Positions 13,501-22,494 of a stretch of 64,000 bases of DNA are shown here, piece by piece. The position numbers were made by a program, and so were the translations under genes. The stretch is taken from the NCBI RefSeq assembly GCF_945859705.1, contig NC_079138.1, forward strand, positions 1,550,001 through 1,614,000, written 5' to 3'. The notes beneath the pieces were generated by a model that ran no database searches, was not told the DNA's origin, and was given only the letters and a program-made list of their open reading frames with translations. Source of the DNA: Episyrphus balteatus. Taxonomy: Eukaryota; Arthropoda; Insecta; Diptera; Syrphidae. The number at the start of each line of letters is the position of its first letter. The stretch's first letter is position 1.

Positions 13501-16173
13501 TCTTAATCTGTAAGCATCTTCCCATTAATATTGATGGGAAGATGCCCCGCCTCGCAGTTTTTCATTTTTACATCGATCGACTTTTTAGCAAATTTCTTTA
13601 CATATTTTTGGAAATCGAGCGCTCTACAGCATTATATACACCACATCATACACTTTTTTCGTTTACCGTTGCATTAAAAAGATATTCGAGGTCCAAAGTT
13701 TGAAAAAGTAAAAAATGTTATAATTTTTTTTTAACTTCGGATATCTTTCAAATGGTTAGAATAATGAAAAAAGTTATGGACCTTTTTTTTGTGGGGCAAT
13801 CTGTTTCCATTTTTCAATATGTCATACAATTAAGAATAGAAAACCAAATTTTAATGAGTTTCACAAACTTTGGACCTGGAATATCTTTTAAACGGTAAGA
13901 TAAACAAAACAAATGTATGGGGTCTTTTTTAAAGAGCGTTTGCTACAAAAATATGTAAAGAAAGTGGCAAAAAAGTCGGTTGATAAAAAAATTATGATTT
14001 TTTAATATGAAATTTAAGTAAAAATAGAAAACTCCGAAGCGAAGGATCTTCCCATGAACATTAAGAGCTCATATTTAGTATGTTCTAGAGGTGTCTAGTG
14101 CATATATTCTATAAAGTTATTCGACAAGTCCAATAGGCTGCAACTTTATTGTACCAAATGTAGTTGATCTATATTGCCCTGAAATAGTCCGCAGATTTCA
14201 AAATTACCTTTTCAATTTAAAAAAGGAACTGTTTGTTCGATGTAAAACTTAAAATTGGTCGGAAATAATACAAAAATTAAAATTTTAAAAATCACCCCAA
14301 AGCGTTTTTTTTTTTTCAGTTGTACTTATTTTATTCTTTAATTTTGTGATTCCATTTAATATTTTGAAAACAAACAAGAAATAATACAAAGTAACATTTA
14401 TCAAAAAAAAAAAAAAAAAAAACGGCTCATATTAAGACTCCTAACGATATGTTAACGAAAATTCTGGTATTTAATTTTTTCCATTTCAGGTTAATTTCTT
14501 ACTCATAGTGACTGGACTAGTAGCATTATATTAATGATCTTAAAATTGATTTTGATTTTTTTGACGGCAGTATGAACTTCTGTTTTGCGTTGAAGAAAAA
14601 TCCGACCCGGTTGTTCCTATTGTTGAAGCTTTAATGGCTAAATATCCATTAATTGATGCTAGTTTATTTATTGGTGGATCTCAAGTTGGCGTGAATCCGA
14701 AAATAAATAACATGTTTCCAGGTTATGCCGCAGCAAAACATGAATTTATAATGATATCCGATAGTGGAATTAAAAGTGAGTTTTTTTTTTATTTATATAT
14801 AAATCTGTGTCAGTATCATGGTAACTCCAAATTATTTTTTTGTTCATTCATTACATTAAATCAATGACATTTAAAATAAAATACATTTAGAAATATTGCA
14901 TCAAATTATAATTAGAACCATTTCTGGCCCACGTTGGGCAAGTCAATTAAAGACATTTTTTATTGAGCTTTCACGTTTCTCAAATACCGCACATACCCTA
15001 TAGACATTTTGTAATATTGAAAATTTTTATACAAATATATTCATGTTTTTTTCGTTACAGTGAAAAACGACACTCTGATGGATATGGTACAAAACATGAC
15101 AGAAAAAACAGGACTTGTTCATCAAATGCCATTTACCTGCGATCGCGATGGATTTGCTGCTGCTTTTGAAAAAGTATGAAATACAAAACAAAACAAAAAT
15201 CCATTTGAATTTTTTCGATTTTTTTCCTTATTGATTTACTGCAAACAAAATTTTTACAATTATGTGTAAACATTTTACTCAATGAAAAATTTTTACACAT
15301 AATTTTTTTTTTTTTTCGATAAAAAGTGTAATTTTGTACGAAATCGTTAAAAACGTTGTTTTTTCATGCCTGCCCTTTGCTTCCTCATTATTATACTTTC
15401 ATAATTTTTTAAAAATATGTAATGTGTTTTTAATTTTAGATTTATTTTGGAACGGTACAAGCGCGCATCTACCTCAGTGCCGATTTGCTTGGTATCAACT
15501 GCCATACCGGCATGTCATGCCTGTTTCGTAAGAATGTCATGGACGAAGTCGGCGGTCTACAAAAATTCGGATGTTATCTGGCCGAAGACTTTTTTATCGC
15601 GAAATGTTTCACCGATCACGGATGGAAAATGCGCATAAGTAATCAGCCAGCTTGGCAAAATAGCGGTATTTGTGATATAAGCAACTTCCAAGCACGACTA
15701 ACACGTTGGGCAAAACTTCGTGTTGCAATGGTCCCAACTACAATACTACTAGAGCCGCTATCCGAGTGTATGGTTGTTGGTGCTTTTGCTTCCTGGTCTG
15801 TAAATGTGCTCTTCAATTATGATTCTCTAGTTTTTTATCTAGTTCATATATTGACGTGGTTCCTTTCTGACTATATATTACTGTCTATTGTGCAGGTAAA
15901 ATAAGCTTCTTTTAGTTTCTTTAAACATCGTATAATTTAATTTTATTTTAATTTTTCTAGAATGGTTCATTACCTTTTCACAAATTCGAATTTGTGATCG
16001 GTTGGTTATTTCGGGAGATAAGTGGACCATATTTATTTTTACAAGCCCTGTGGAATCCTGCGATACGATGGAGAACTCGTATCTATAAGCTCGAATGGGG
16101 AGGTATTGCCAAAGAGTTGCCTATAAGTAGCAATTGTGCTAGTACTAATGGATTTCTAAATAATATTTCATAG
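4420..16173 (+). CDS. GlcT: ceramide glucosyltransferase (UDP-glucose:ceramide glucosyltransferase), six exons
   Basis: The enzyme transfers glucose from UDP-glucose to ceramide, making glucosylceramide at the Golgi/ER membrane, the first step of most glycosphingolipid synthesis. Exons: 4420-4523, 12028-12169, 14571-14775, 15061-15173, 15440-15895, 15961-16173. All five introns are GT-AG and keep frame, giving 1,233 nt including TAG and a 410-aa protein, close to the 394 aa of the human enzyme. Residues 10-31 form an N-terminal membrane anchor. The GT21 family signature is complete: D94 (D1, KSDPV), D146 (D2, SDSGI), D238 (D3, AEDFF) and R274-L-T-R277-W278 (the (Q/R)XXRW motif). These match human D92, D144, D236 and RXXRW with a constant offset of two. 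Hydrophobic segments at about 290-340 fit the C-terminal membrane region. Introns 1 (7.5 kb) and 2 (2.4 kb) are full of transposons, yet no exon is damaged. The gene looks functional. Confidence 0.97.
5319..6576. mobile_element. decayed pogo-like (Tc1/mariner superfamily) DNA transposon
   Basis: Flanked by TA on both sides (5317-5318 and 6577-6578). The terminal inverted repeats read CCGGTAGAACCGGGTGATTT (left) and CCGTAAAACCGGGTGACTTT (right, inverted), differing by one indel and two substitutions. Further copies of the GTGACTTTGGCC word lie inside at about 5714, 5737 and 6390. The transposase remnant at 5824-5982 supports a pogo/Tigger-type origin. An outer inverted repeat also exists at about 5126-5164 and 6582-6620, so the left end may have been disrupted by an insertion. 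Confidence 0.75.
5824..5982 (+). pseudogene. pogo/Tigger-type DDE transposase remnant
   Basis: The frame reads AAQPLDVAFFRPLKILWMKT followed by LTAYKMANSK, then a stop. The pattern QPLDVxxFxPLKxxW is the conserved block just after the last catalytic residue in DDE-1 (pogo, Tigger, CENP-B-type) transposases. Only about 50 residues of the expected several hundred survive, and no upstream catalytic region is in frame, so it cannot be active. Confidence 0.72.
7143..7254. repeat. short dispersed repeat, copy A
   Basis: Begins ATTCATAGTCGTTTTTAGAC, contains GGTTTATCCAATGTTATTTG and ends near GTCTATAAAT. A clear second copy is at 18705-18812, and a partial end (AAAAACGACTATGAATTTG) is near 45562. 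The ends are short inverted repeats, so it is probably a small MITE. Confidence 0.7.
7953..8300 (+). mobile_element. LINE 3' end with RNase H-like C-terminal remnant
   Basis: The reading frame to 8156 includes NLRWTPS, KQIWPSKDLKRSKGLLNLKR and ends QRGH. This resembles the tail of ORF2 in I/LOA/R1-clade LINEs (RW..., K.WP..D.KR.K.LL.L.R, ending near GH). A short 3' tail follows and ends in CTAACCTAACCTAAA at about 8286-8300. The copy is 5'-truncated and dead. Clade assignment is from memory of the motif. Confidence 0.6.
8301..9265. other. GlcT intron 1 sequence, no element recognised
   Basis: AT-rich sequence with homopolymer runs. No gene, RNA or clear repeat boundary is seen. Confidence 0.5.
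9266..9660. repeat. diverged tandem repeat sharing units with 17690-17900
   Basis: Successive blocks contain GACTTCGGATTC, AAAAACATAT(C/T)ATTTAC and GTAGCCGCACCCCC-like words, each separated by roughly 70-110 bp. The same words recur at 17690-17900. This is a dispersed minisatellite-like repeat with no protein-coding support. Confidence 0.65.
9661..10447. other. GlcT intron 1 sequence, nothing recognised
   Basis: Low-complexity AT-rich DNA with no supported feature. Confidence 0.5.
10448..10517 (+). repeat. tRNA-like segment, probable SINE head
   Basis: A perfect pol III B box, GGTTCGAACCC, lies at 10495-10505. It is preceded by TGACTGCTAACC, which resembles a serine-type anticodon arm, and by an A-box-like GCAGTGGATG. 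The acceptor stem does not pair well, so a functional tRNA is unlikely. The following 50 bp (CCCCCGGCCTGGAAGCC) may be SINE body. Confidence 0.55.
10898..11396. mobile_element. piggyBac-type MITE, copy 1
   Basis: Flanked by TTAA on both sides (10894-10897 and 11397-11400), the target of piggyBac elements. The ends are short inverted repeats: CCCTTTGTAACCC on the left and GGGGCTACAAGGGG on the right. A second copy at 63469-63876 is nearly identical over its shared length but lacks about 90 bp near the left end. It has no coding capacity, so it would depend on a transposase elsewhere. Confidence 0.87.
11401..11526 (-). pseudogene. Penelope-like element ORF C-terminal fragment, inverted
   Basis: Read on the minus strand it gives LPRLVREAIEIKLHTNFNRD, then QSFNLFGAWDPLLHR. 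This continues the C-terminal motif (PRLxREAIEI...NFNRD) of Penelope-like elements past the point where the plus-strand copy at 11527-11784 stops. It directly abuts the TTAA of the neighbouring piggyBac-type MITE, so the end was probably cut by that insertion or by rearrangement. Confidence 0.75.
11527..11784 (+). pseudogene. Penelope-like retroelement GIY-YIG endonuclease fragment
   Basis: The frame reads NPGVYSVPCSCGSFYIGETN, then IKTQLNEHIKA, ICEHL and PRLVREAIK before a stop at 11784. GVY...FYIG with the CSCG cysteines and a downstream Arg/His region is the GIY-YIG nuclease domain found at the C-terminus of Penelope-like elements, which use it in target cleavage. The reverse transcriptase part is absent, and the element is joined head-to-head to a minus-strand piece of the same element. 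Confidence 0.85.
12028..12169 (+). CDS. GlcT: GlcT coding exon 2 (residues 35-82)
   Basis: Follows a TTCTTTTCAG acceptor. Encodes PGVSILKPLMGSDPNLEHNL and then ETFFTMDYPV, the start of the catalytic domain. The donor GTAAGTATA is followed within 9 bp by a transposon insertion at 12179. Confidence 0.96.
12179..12410. mobile_element. Tc1/mariner-type MITE in GlcT intron 2
   Basis: 232 bp with TA on both sides (12177-12178, 12411-12412) and terminal inverted repeats starting CAGTAGCGAGCAAAAAAAAT. A second internal copy of the end sequence is at about 12219-12235. It starts 9 bp after exon 2 and leaves the donor core GTAAGTA intact. Confidence 0.85.
13522..14062. repeat. diverged foldback element in GlcT intron 2
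   Basis: About 185 bp on each side are inverted copies of each other, sharing CTTCCCAT at the tips, TTTCTTTACATATTTTTG, and AGGTCCAAAGTTTG. Identity is moderate, so the element is old. Confidence 0.7.
14571..14775 (+). CDS. GlcT: GlcT coding exon 3 (residues 83-150)
   Basis: Acceptor TTTGACGGCAG. Encodes YELLFCVEEKSDPV with the D1 aspartate (D94), then VGVNPKINN and SDSGIK with the D2 aspartate (D146). Ends one base into the next codon, with donor A|GTGAGT. Confidence 0.96.
15061..15173 (+). CDS. GlcT: GlcT coding exon 4 (residues 151-188)
   Basis: Acceptor TTCGTTACAG. Encodes MKNDTLMDMVQNMTEKTGLV and HQMPFTCDRDGFAAAFEK. The downstream donor is GTATGAA. Confidence 0.96.
15440..15895 (+). 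CDS. GlcT: GlcT coding exon 5 (residues 189-340)
   Basis: The largest exon, in phase 0 at both ends. Carries HTGMSCLFRK, AEDFF (D238) and RLTRW (R274-W278), followed by hydrophobic segments near the C-terminus. Acceptor AATTTTAG, donor CAG|GTAAAA. Confidence 0.97.
15961..16173 (+). CDS. GlcT: GlcT coding exon 6 (residues 341-410 and stop)
   Basis: Follows a 65-bp intron ending TTTTTCTAG. Encodes NGSLPFHKFEFVIGWLFRE and LWNPAIRWRTR, then a short divergent tail ending NNIS and a TAG stop. Confidence 0.96.
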   Translation, partial: NGSLPFHKFEFVIGWLFREISGPYLFLQALWNPAIRWRTRIYKLEWGGIAKELPISSNCASTNGFLNNIS

Positions 16174-17597
16174 CACTAAAGTAAAATTTAGCCTAACTCG
16201 TAATCTAGCTTATATAGAAATTTATATAGACATTTTTAAAAACCAAAATATCTTTATTTCATTTTCAATGAGGAAATTAATAGGCTCAAAGTGCGAACAA
16301 AGAGCACAATTTTTTTTAAGACTCATATAGAATATAAATAATTAACAAAAATGTATGTTATGTTATGGCATGAACACATACATTTAGAAGGATTTTGAAT
16401 TTGAGACCTGCTGGCTGATCTATGGGCTCGTTAAGTTTTGGAAAGCTGTTGGTAAGAGTTCATTTAAAAAATGTTGATAATAGTCAATGGTCCCAAAATA
16501 TTTTTTTGGCATGGTACCACTGCAGATGCTTTCTAATGTAGCAGAATAAAAATAATTAAAACGTCAAACGAAAACCTGAAAATTTCCGAAGTGAACGCAT
16601 TTCAAGATTTCAAATTTTTTTTGGCCAATAAGCGCGTTTTAGGTCTGGTGTGAAAAGGCTATAAAGAACAACAAAATTTGGAGATTTTTCGACGAGGCAG
16701 ATTGCTGCTGCTGTCCAACTTGATATGGTATTTACACTTGGTCGAGTGCTTTGTATATACAATTTATAGTACTATCATGGAGAAAAACAACGACCGCCAC
16801 CAAAATGGTAAGCTAACGAACGAACTAAAAAATATGTCAAATTTCAAACAGAAATATATATCTTATCTCTTTACTCTTATTATTGAAAGCGCCCTCGCGA
16901 CCACTCTGCTAACGAACAAACTAAAAAATCTTACTTTATTATAGTAGTAAAGATTCTTTATACAAAGGTCGAGTGGTTATTAGGATTTTTGGTTATATTT
17001 CGACGAAGCAGATGGTTGCTGCGGTTACATTTCCATATCATAGCTCTGTCTCTGTTGTAGGATGTAGATAATTGCAGGACCCCGATTGTTCTGCTGATCA
17101 TGGCTTGGTGTATTACTAGGTATTTGGTATTGGTAGAACAGTGTAGAGTGTACCAAGTGCATTTTTATACTGAGTTGGGGTTCTAAGGAAAATCAAAAAA
17201 GGAAACGTTTAGAAATGAGTTCTTGAGGTAGAATTATATAACTTACCGTTCCATAAAACGCGAGCAATATCTGCCGACTCGACGCACATAGGAGTATTTG
17301 CAGTAAAAACCTGGTCATAAGTCGATTTTCTGAAAATCAAAATTGACACCAAAAAGTTTGGCAAAGTGGGTGCAAAATATGTATACATGGGTCAATATGT
17401 ATCTAAAAAATTGTTATTTTTGTTAAGTTATTATTTGAACTTTAATGATTTTGTTTTAGTATACCCCGTTATTCTGCGGTGAAATGCAACAAGAATTGGT
17501 TCTTAATACGTGCTATTTAGAGAATTGAGGGTCAATTACTTTTTCACTTTCTGATAGAAAACTCCGTACTTTATGCAATGTTTTTTATTTTTAAATT
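16174..17597. other. GlcT 3' flank and intergenic sequence
   Basis: Contains the candidate poly(A) signal at 16545. Two short direct-repeat pairs are visible: GCTAACGAAC(G/A)AACTAAAAAAT-like words near 16811 and 16908, and a TTTTCGACGA(G/A)GCAGAT word near 16684 and 16997. No gene is recognised. Confidence 0.5.
16545..16550 (+). terminator. candidate GlcT polyadenylation signal
   Basis: A canonical AATAAA lies 372 bp after the GlcT stop codon. Other A-rich words occur nearby, so the true cleavage site is uncertain. Confidence 0.4.
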
Positions 17598-18123
17598 AAA
17601 GGACCCCGCACATTTTGTATGGGAAGTGGCCCTCGGCCTGAAAAAATGTAACAGCCTTAAAAAATTGTTCGAGATCACCTCAAAAAAGAAACGAATACAT
17701 TTTTTTAGGTTATCTCAGACCTGACGTGATAGGGCAAAATAGACTTCGAATCTGTTTTCAGCGAGCCGAAAAACATATAGTTAACGTAGTCGCATTGCCA
17801 GATAAAAAAAATTTGTTTGAGGCTGTGACATTTTTTGAGGTTATCTTGAAAACCTGACGTGATGGGGCAAAATGGACTTCGGATTCGACCTTTAAAATCA
17901 ATAGTTCCACTAAAAAATAGCGCAAAACACTAAATAGAGAGTTACTATCCCTTATAAAAGGTTTGAGAAAGTCATCGGTAAAAACCAGTTATCTTAAAAA
18001 CTGTTCATTTTTCGACTTTCTGCCCATATCAACTTTGATCAGGGGCTTCAAGAGAACAACATACTTAAATTTCAGACAATTTCACCGAGGGCCACCTCCC
18101 ATACAAAATGTGCGGAATCCTTT
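17598..18123. mobile_element. TIR element of 526 bp (MITE-like)
   Basis: The ends are 39-bp inverted repeats with three mismatches. The core is CGCACATTTTGTATGGGA followed by GTGGCCCTCGG. The interior carries the tandem words described at 17690-17900. No convincing target duplication is seen. Confidence 0.75.
17690..17900. repeat. tandem units shared with 9266-9660
   Basis: Two units each contain GAGGTTATCT, ACCTGACGTGAT(A/G)GGGC, and GACTTCG(A/G)AT, spaced about 125 bp apart. The same words occur at 9266-9660. Confidence 0.65.
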
Positions 18124-18704
18124 ACTCAGGTCGTGTATCGTGCGGCATATGCTTAACAAAAGTTAACGAACAGCGCATATGCGCATTATGGCTTTCCAAT
18201 AAGAATTGTGTGTGTTCGACAACTCACTCATGTCATTTTGACATAAGCCCATGCGAGCTTATGCCTATTATAGTTGGGCATTAATGCTCTGGCGGAGAGA
18301 GACTGATTACCCACACCGACAGTCAAAGTGGATGAATTAAATATACTTTTATGGATGTCGTGATGGAAATAACAATTTTCTGTTGATGCTGTCGTTGAAG
18401 TATTTTTGTGAGGAATACTTGAGTTTGGGGCAAATTGTTAACAAAAGTATTTTCTGCTTATCAGATTAATTTATTTAAGTTCTTGTTTAAGCATTCTGTT
18501 TCCACAGAAAAACAAACCAGGAGGAAGAATCAATCAATGGTATTTCGCATAATGGAGGGAATCCTGGGCATCTATAAAAACAGCAGCCACAACAACATGA
18601 CATTATTAAACTAAAGATTTTTTGTATTTAATATTGTATTCATTTGTCATTTATGTACATATAAAAAAATTCTTTTGCCAAAATAAATTAAAAAACAATT
18701 CATA

Positions 18705-18812
18705 GTCATTTTTAGACCTCAGTTTATATTAGACTGGGGTTTATCCAATGTTATTTGAATAGGATAAACTCCAGTTTTTCTTAGAAGCGGGTTAGACAGT
18801 GTCTATGAATTT
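18705..18812. repeat. short dispersed repeat, copy B
   Basis: Second copy of the repeat at 7143-7254, with ATTCATAGTCATTTTTAGAC at the left and GTCTATGAATTTG at the right. Its ends are short inverted repeats. Confidence 0.72.
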
Positions 18813-19086
18813 GCTTCAATTTCAGCGAATATAAATGAATCTATCAATCTTATGAATGAATAAACGAGAAAGAATTAATTTCGTTCTGAAATAATTCTTT
18901 CAAATTGAATTCTAAGCAAATTGAAACAAAAAGATGAATTAAATAATTATAATTTAGCTGTGCTTGACAGATTTACATTGAAACTCAAGTCCAGAAGCTG
19001 AGTTGGAAAAAGTTGCAAAATGTTACTATTTGACACTTTAACATTGGAACGATGTTACTTTTCGCAATTTTTTTCTCAGCCTAGTA

Positions 19087-19319
19087 GGGTAGAGTTGCCT
19101 ATTTTCGATTGCCCAGTTTCCGGCCACCTTTCGGGAAATCGTTATAACTAGGGATTTCATAGGGTTTATTCCAAAATTTTACTCTTATGCTGTTCTCTTA
19201 TTTATTAGAACAGCATACGAGCGAAAATTTGGAATAAACCCCTTCGAAATCACTAGTTATAAAGATTTTTCGAAAGTTGACCGCAAACTGGAGACGGCCG
19301 AAAATGGGCAACTTTACTC
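19087..19319. mobile_element. TA-flanked MITE, 233 bp
   Basis: TA lies on both sides (19085-19086, 19320-19321). The inverted ends are GGGTAGAGTTGCCTATTTTC and GAGTAAAGTTGCCCATTTTC. An inner inverted repeat (GGAATAAACCC, AACAGCATA) fills the middle. The end pattern resembles the other TA-flanked elements at 5319, 26126 and 49081. Confidence 0.82.
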
Positions 19320-20317
19320 TATGCTGCCGATGCGAAACGAAAAATCCCATACAAAAATGACAACGAAATTGTAAACGAAAATTAAAAAGTCTCCACTTGT
19401 TTTTCGCACACGAGCAATTGCCGGGGATATTAATTGTGTGCGAAAAAATGGCATTTGCGTTTTTTTGTTTGTTTTTGTCATTGCATTCCTTTCTGAGATG
19501 CGTGTTTTTTTTTTATTATTGATGCTTTGCAATTTGTGAATATTTTTTCGTCGAGATTTCGCAAGCATTTTGTTGTCCTAGTGGAGACCGACGAAAAAGT
19601 TTTGTTTCGCATGAGCAGCGTAGGTACTAGATTTTTAGGAGCGATGAAAGCTAACTATAGGGATATAACCGAATCTGTCAAAGCCAAATCTGACACCCCC
19701 GCTTTGATGAAAGTCACAGATAGAAATTTTAAATTTAATAAAACACGGGTTTTTAATTAATTTTCGTATGAATTTACTATCTAAGTTGTTGCTGACTACT
19801 TAAAAACTCTTGTAGAATTGATTTTTTTAATTAAAAAAAAATAATTTAACAGTTTTCATAAATGCTTTCTAACAGAAAAACAAATGTCAGTATCATCAAA
19901 GTGGACAGTTTGACATTTGAGCACTTCTTGCTTAAAAGCCCTATTGTTAGCAATAGTTAACATCGGTGAATAAAAGAACGCACTTCAATTAAATGAATAT
20001 TGTAAATCGAAGGAAAATATGTATACCTATATGTATGCATCAATATTAAAAAAAAAAAGAAATAAGAAGAAAGAAAATAAAATAAAAATAAAATACTTTT
20101 ACTCAAAATTGCAATTACAATACTTTTTTTTATTTAGTGCACCAATATTCCATGTATTTGTATATGCACGTAGGATCTCCCTCAATGGTAGGTACAAGGG
20201 AAATTAATTTGCAAATTTAACTTTGCCATGTACGCCACAAAACTTCCAACTTCACCAAATAACTTTTTATTCCTGGGGGAAAAAGAAAAAACAACACACC
20301 CAGCGTTGGGCGCCAAT

Positions 20318-20514
20318 TGTTGTGAAAATTCTCACTGGTTATCGAACGCCAATTAATTAAACTTTATTTTTGTTTGGATTTTCGAATCCAAACAAACTAT
20401 CAACAAACGAATCCCGATATACCTAAATAAAATTTTAAAAAAGTGCTGCCACTTGTAGCTCAGTTTTGGGGGTTATTTTTTTCGTTGGAGACTTTTTTTG
20501 TTGAGTATCCAACA
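20318..20514 (-). mobile_element. LTR-like segment with adjacent primer-binding-site-like sequence
   Basis: About 197 bp begins TGTTGTGAAAATT and ends TATCCAACA, so the tips are inverted TGTTG/CAACA as in LTRs. Immediately to the left, the minus strand reads TTGGCGCCCAACGCTGGG, which has the look of a retroelement primer-binding site. This implies an element oriented on the minus strand, its body to the left. No second LTR or coding region is found nearby, so it is a fragment. Confidence 0.55.
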
Positions 20515-20716
20515 CCATTTCAGTCAAACAAATGAAGTGCGTTCTTTTATTCGCCGATTTTAACTATTGTTAACTGTAGTTAATTTTCATCGTTCCAAAA
20601 TGAGAAACAAATTACCAAATGTAACATAATCGTTCTTAAATGCAATGTTAAACTGTCAAGTAGTTATATTTTTTACTTTTTCCAACTCAGCTTCTGGACT
20701 CGAGTTTCAATGTTAA

Positions 20717-20866
20717 AGCCTGGTACGCTGCTCGCGCTAAATTTTAGCTCTCATACAAATTATCGAAAAATTTTATCCGAGCTAAAATCTATCCCATACA
20801 AATTATCGATAACTTGTATGGGAATTTTATCTCGGCTAAAATTTAGCGCGAACAGCGTACCAGGCT
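20717..20866. mobile_element. PIF/Harbinger-like MITE, copy 2
   Basis: Exactly 150 bp, as copy 1 at 2343-2492, with the same AGCCTGGTACGCTGCTCG terminal repeat. Flanked by TAA on both sides (20714-20716, 20867-20869). The middle is rearranged relative to copy 1 but uses the same CCCATACAAATTATCGAT words. Confidence 0.88.
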
Positions 20867-21151
20867 TAATCAAAAACAACTAAATGGGAAAGAGAGATAT
20901 TTAACACTGGTCGTTCCTTTATGGAAGTTCTAACAAAATCTTTAGGCCCAACTATAATAGCCATATGCTCGCATGGGCTTATGTCAAAATGGCATGAGTG
21001 AGTTGTCGAACATACATTATTCTTATGGGATAGCCATAATGCGCATATGCACGCTTCGTTAGCTTTCTTTAAGCATATGCCGTGCGCCGCACGGCATGAT
21101 TAAATTTCTCAGAATAAAATGTAAACAACATGTCTCATGGGACCTGAAATT

Positions 21152-22494
21152 TTATGTTATCGTATACCACATAGCGGACATATAATTCGATAATATATTT
21201 GAAAATGAATGAAGCACCTGTAGAAATACATACATATTTCACATAATAAACAGGGGCGTAGCTGCTGTTGTAGCATCTGTATCCATGTAACAGGGCCCCC
21301 GAATTAAAGGGGCCCCCATGATACCAGAGCACAAGACGTAAGTTTAAAATTTTATTTTACTCGTAGTTTACTCTTTATAAATAAAAAAAAGTTATATAAA
21401 AAAATTATTGGAATGACTGCATGCTATCTCGCTCCACCCTCCAGAGTCATGTCACAAAAAACTAGCAAAGGTTGACTCTAAAAACCCTACCAATCTTAGT
21501 TTGTCTATCAAGAAAAAAAAAAACTTTAACACTACACCCAGGGTCGGAGTGTACCTACTACTAAAGAAAAACAAAAAAGTAAATAAAATTAAATATTTTT
21601 GCGGGAGGATCATATTTTGCTATAAATAGGGCCACACGACACTCACATTATTTCAGTTTGGCTGTGGTCGTCGACGAGTTAACATCGGAAGTCAGCTCCT
21701 GGCATCGGTGTTGACTCATGGGACATCACTCATGGGACATGTCTCATAGGACACGTCTCATGGGACATGTCTCATGATACATGTCTCATGGAACATATCT
21801 CATGATACATGTCTCATGATACATATCTCATGAGACATATATCATGATACATATCTCATGAGACATGTTTCATTGGACACGTCTCACGAAACGTGTCTCA
21901 TGAGACATGTCCCATGAGAGATGTCCCATGAGTCATCACCGATGCCAGGAGCTGACTTCCGATGTTAACTCGTCGACGACCACAGCCAAACTGAAATAAT
22001 GTGAGTGTCGTGTGGCCCTATTTATAGCAAAATATGATCGTCCCGCAAAAATATTTAATTTTATTTACTTTTTTGTTTTTCTTTAGTAGTAGGTACACTC
22101 CGACCCTGGGTGTAGTGTTAAAGTTTTTTTTTTTCTTGATAGACAAACTAAGATTGGTAGGGTTTTCAGAGTCAACCTTTGCTAGTTTTTTGTGGCATGA
22201 CTCTGGAGGGTGGAGCGAGATAGCATGCAGTCATTCAAATAATTTTTTTATATAACTTTTTTTTATTTATAAAGAGTAAACTACGAGTAAATAAAATTTT
22301 AAACTTACGTCTTGGGCTCTGGTCTCATGGGGACCCCCATAATTCGGGGGCCCTGTTACATGGATACAGCTGCTACAACAGCAGCTATGCCCCTGTTTAT
22401 TATGTGAAATATGTATGTATTTCTACAGGTGCTTCATTCATTTTCAAATATATTATCGAATTATATGTCCGCTATGTGGTATACGATAACATAA
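21152..22494. repeat. long near-perfect inverted repeat (hairpin locus), 1.34 kb
   Basis: The left arm (21152 to about 21720) is the near-exact reverse complement of the right arm (about 21930-22494). Matching landmarks are TTATGTTATCGTATACCACA with TGTGGTATACGATAACATAA, the GGGCCCCC blocks, and the CGTCGACGA blocks. Differences are scattered substitutions and small indels. The loop is the 14-bp array at 21720-21929. Transcription of either strand would give a stem of about 560 bp. No protein is encoded. Confidence 0.92.
21720..21929. repeat. tandem array, 15 units of 14 bp
   Basis: Fifteen consecutive 14-bp units keep exact register over 210 bp. The consensus is GAGACATGTCTCAT, and its first 12 bases are self-complementary. 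Variation is mainly in the first three bases (GGG, GAT, GAG, AGG) and position 8. It is the central loop of the surrounding hairpin and is itself roughly palindromic as a whole. Confidence 0.95.

Larger units (their letters stand above)
18130..21100. mobile_element. large nested foldback element, about 3 kb
   Basis: Three successive blocks on the left reappear inverted and in mirror order on the right: 18140-18290 with 20942-21090 (CATAAGCCCATGCGAGC), 18985-19065 with 20585-20712 (CCAGAAGCTGAGTTGG), and 19945-19993 with 20530-20580 (AATAAAAGAACGCACTTCA). Smaller elements interrupt the arms (18705-18812, 19087-19319, 20717-20866), and an LTR-like segment sits in the centre. The order implies an old palindrome later hit by several insertions. 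Confidence 0.75.

Noticed and set aside
21720..21929. Regular array that could suggest CRISPR
   Set aside because: The 14-bp units are directly adjacent without spacers, and the genome is eukaryotic. It is a simple tandem array.
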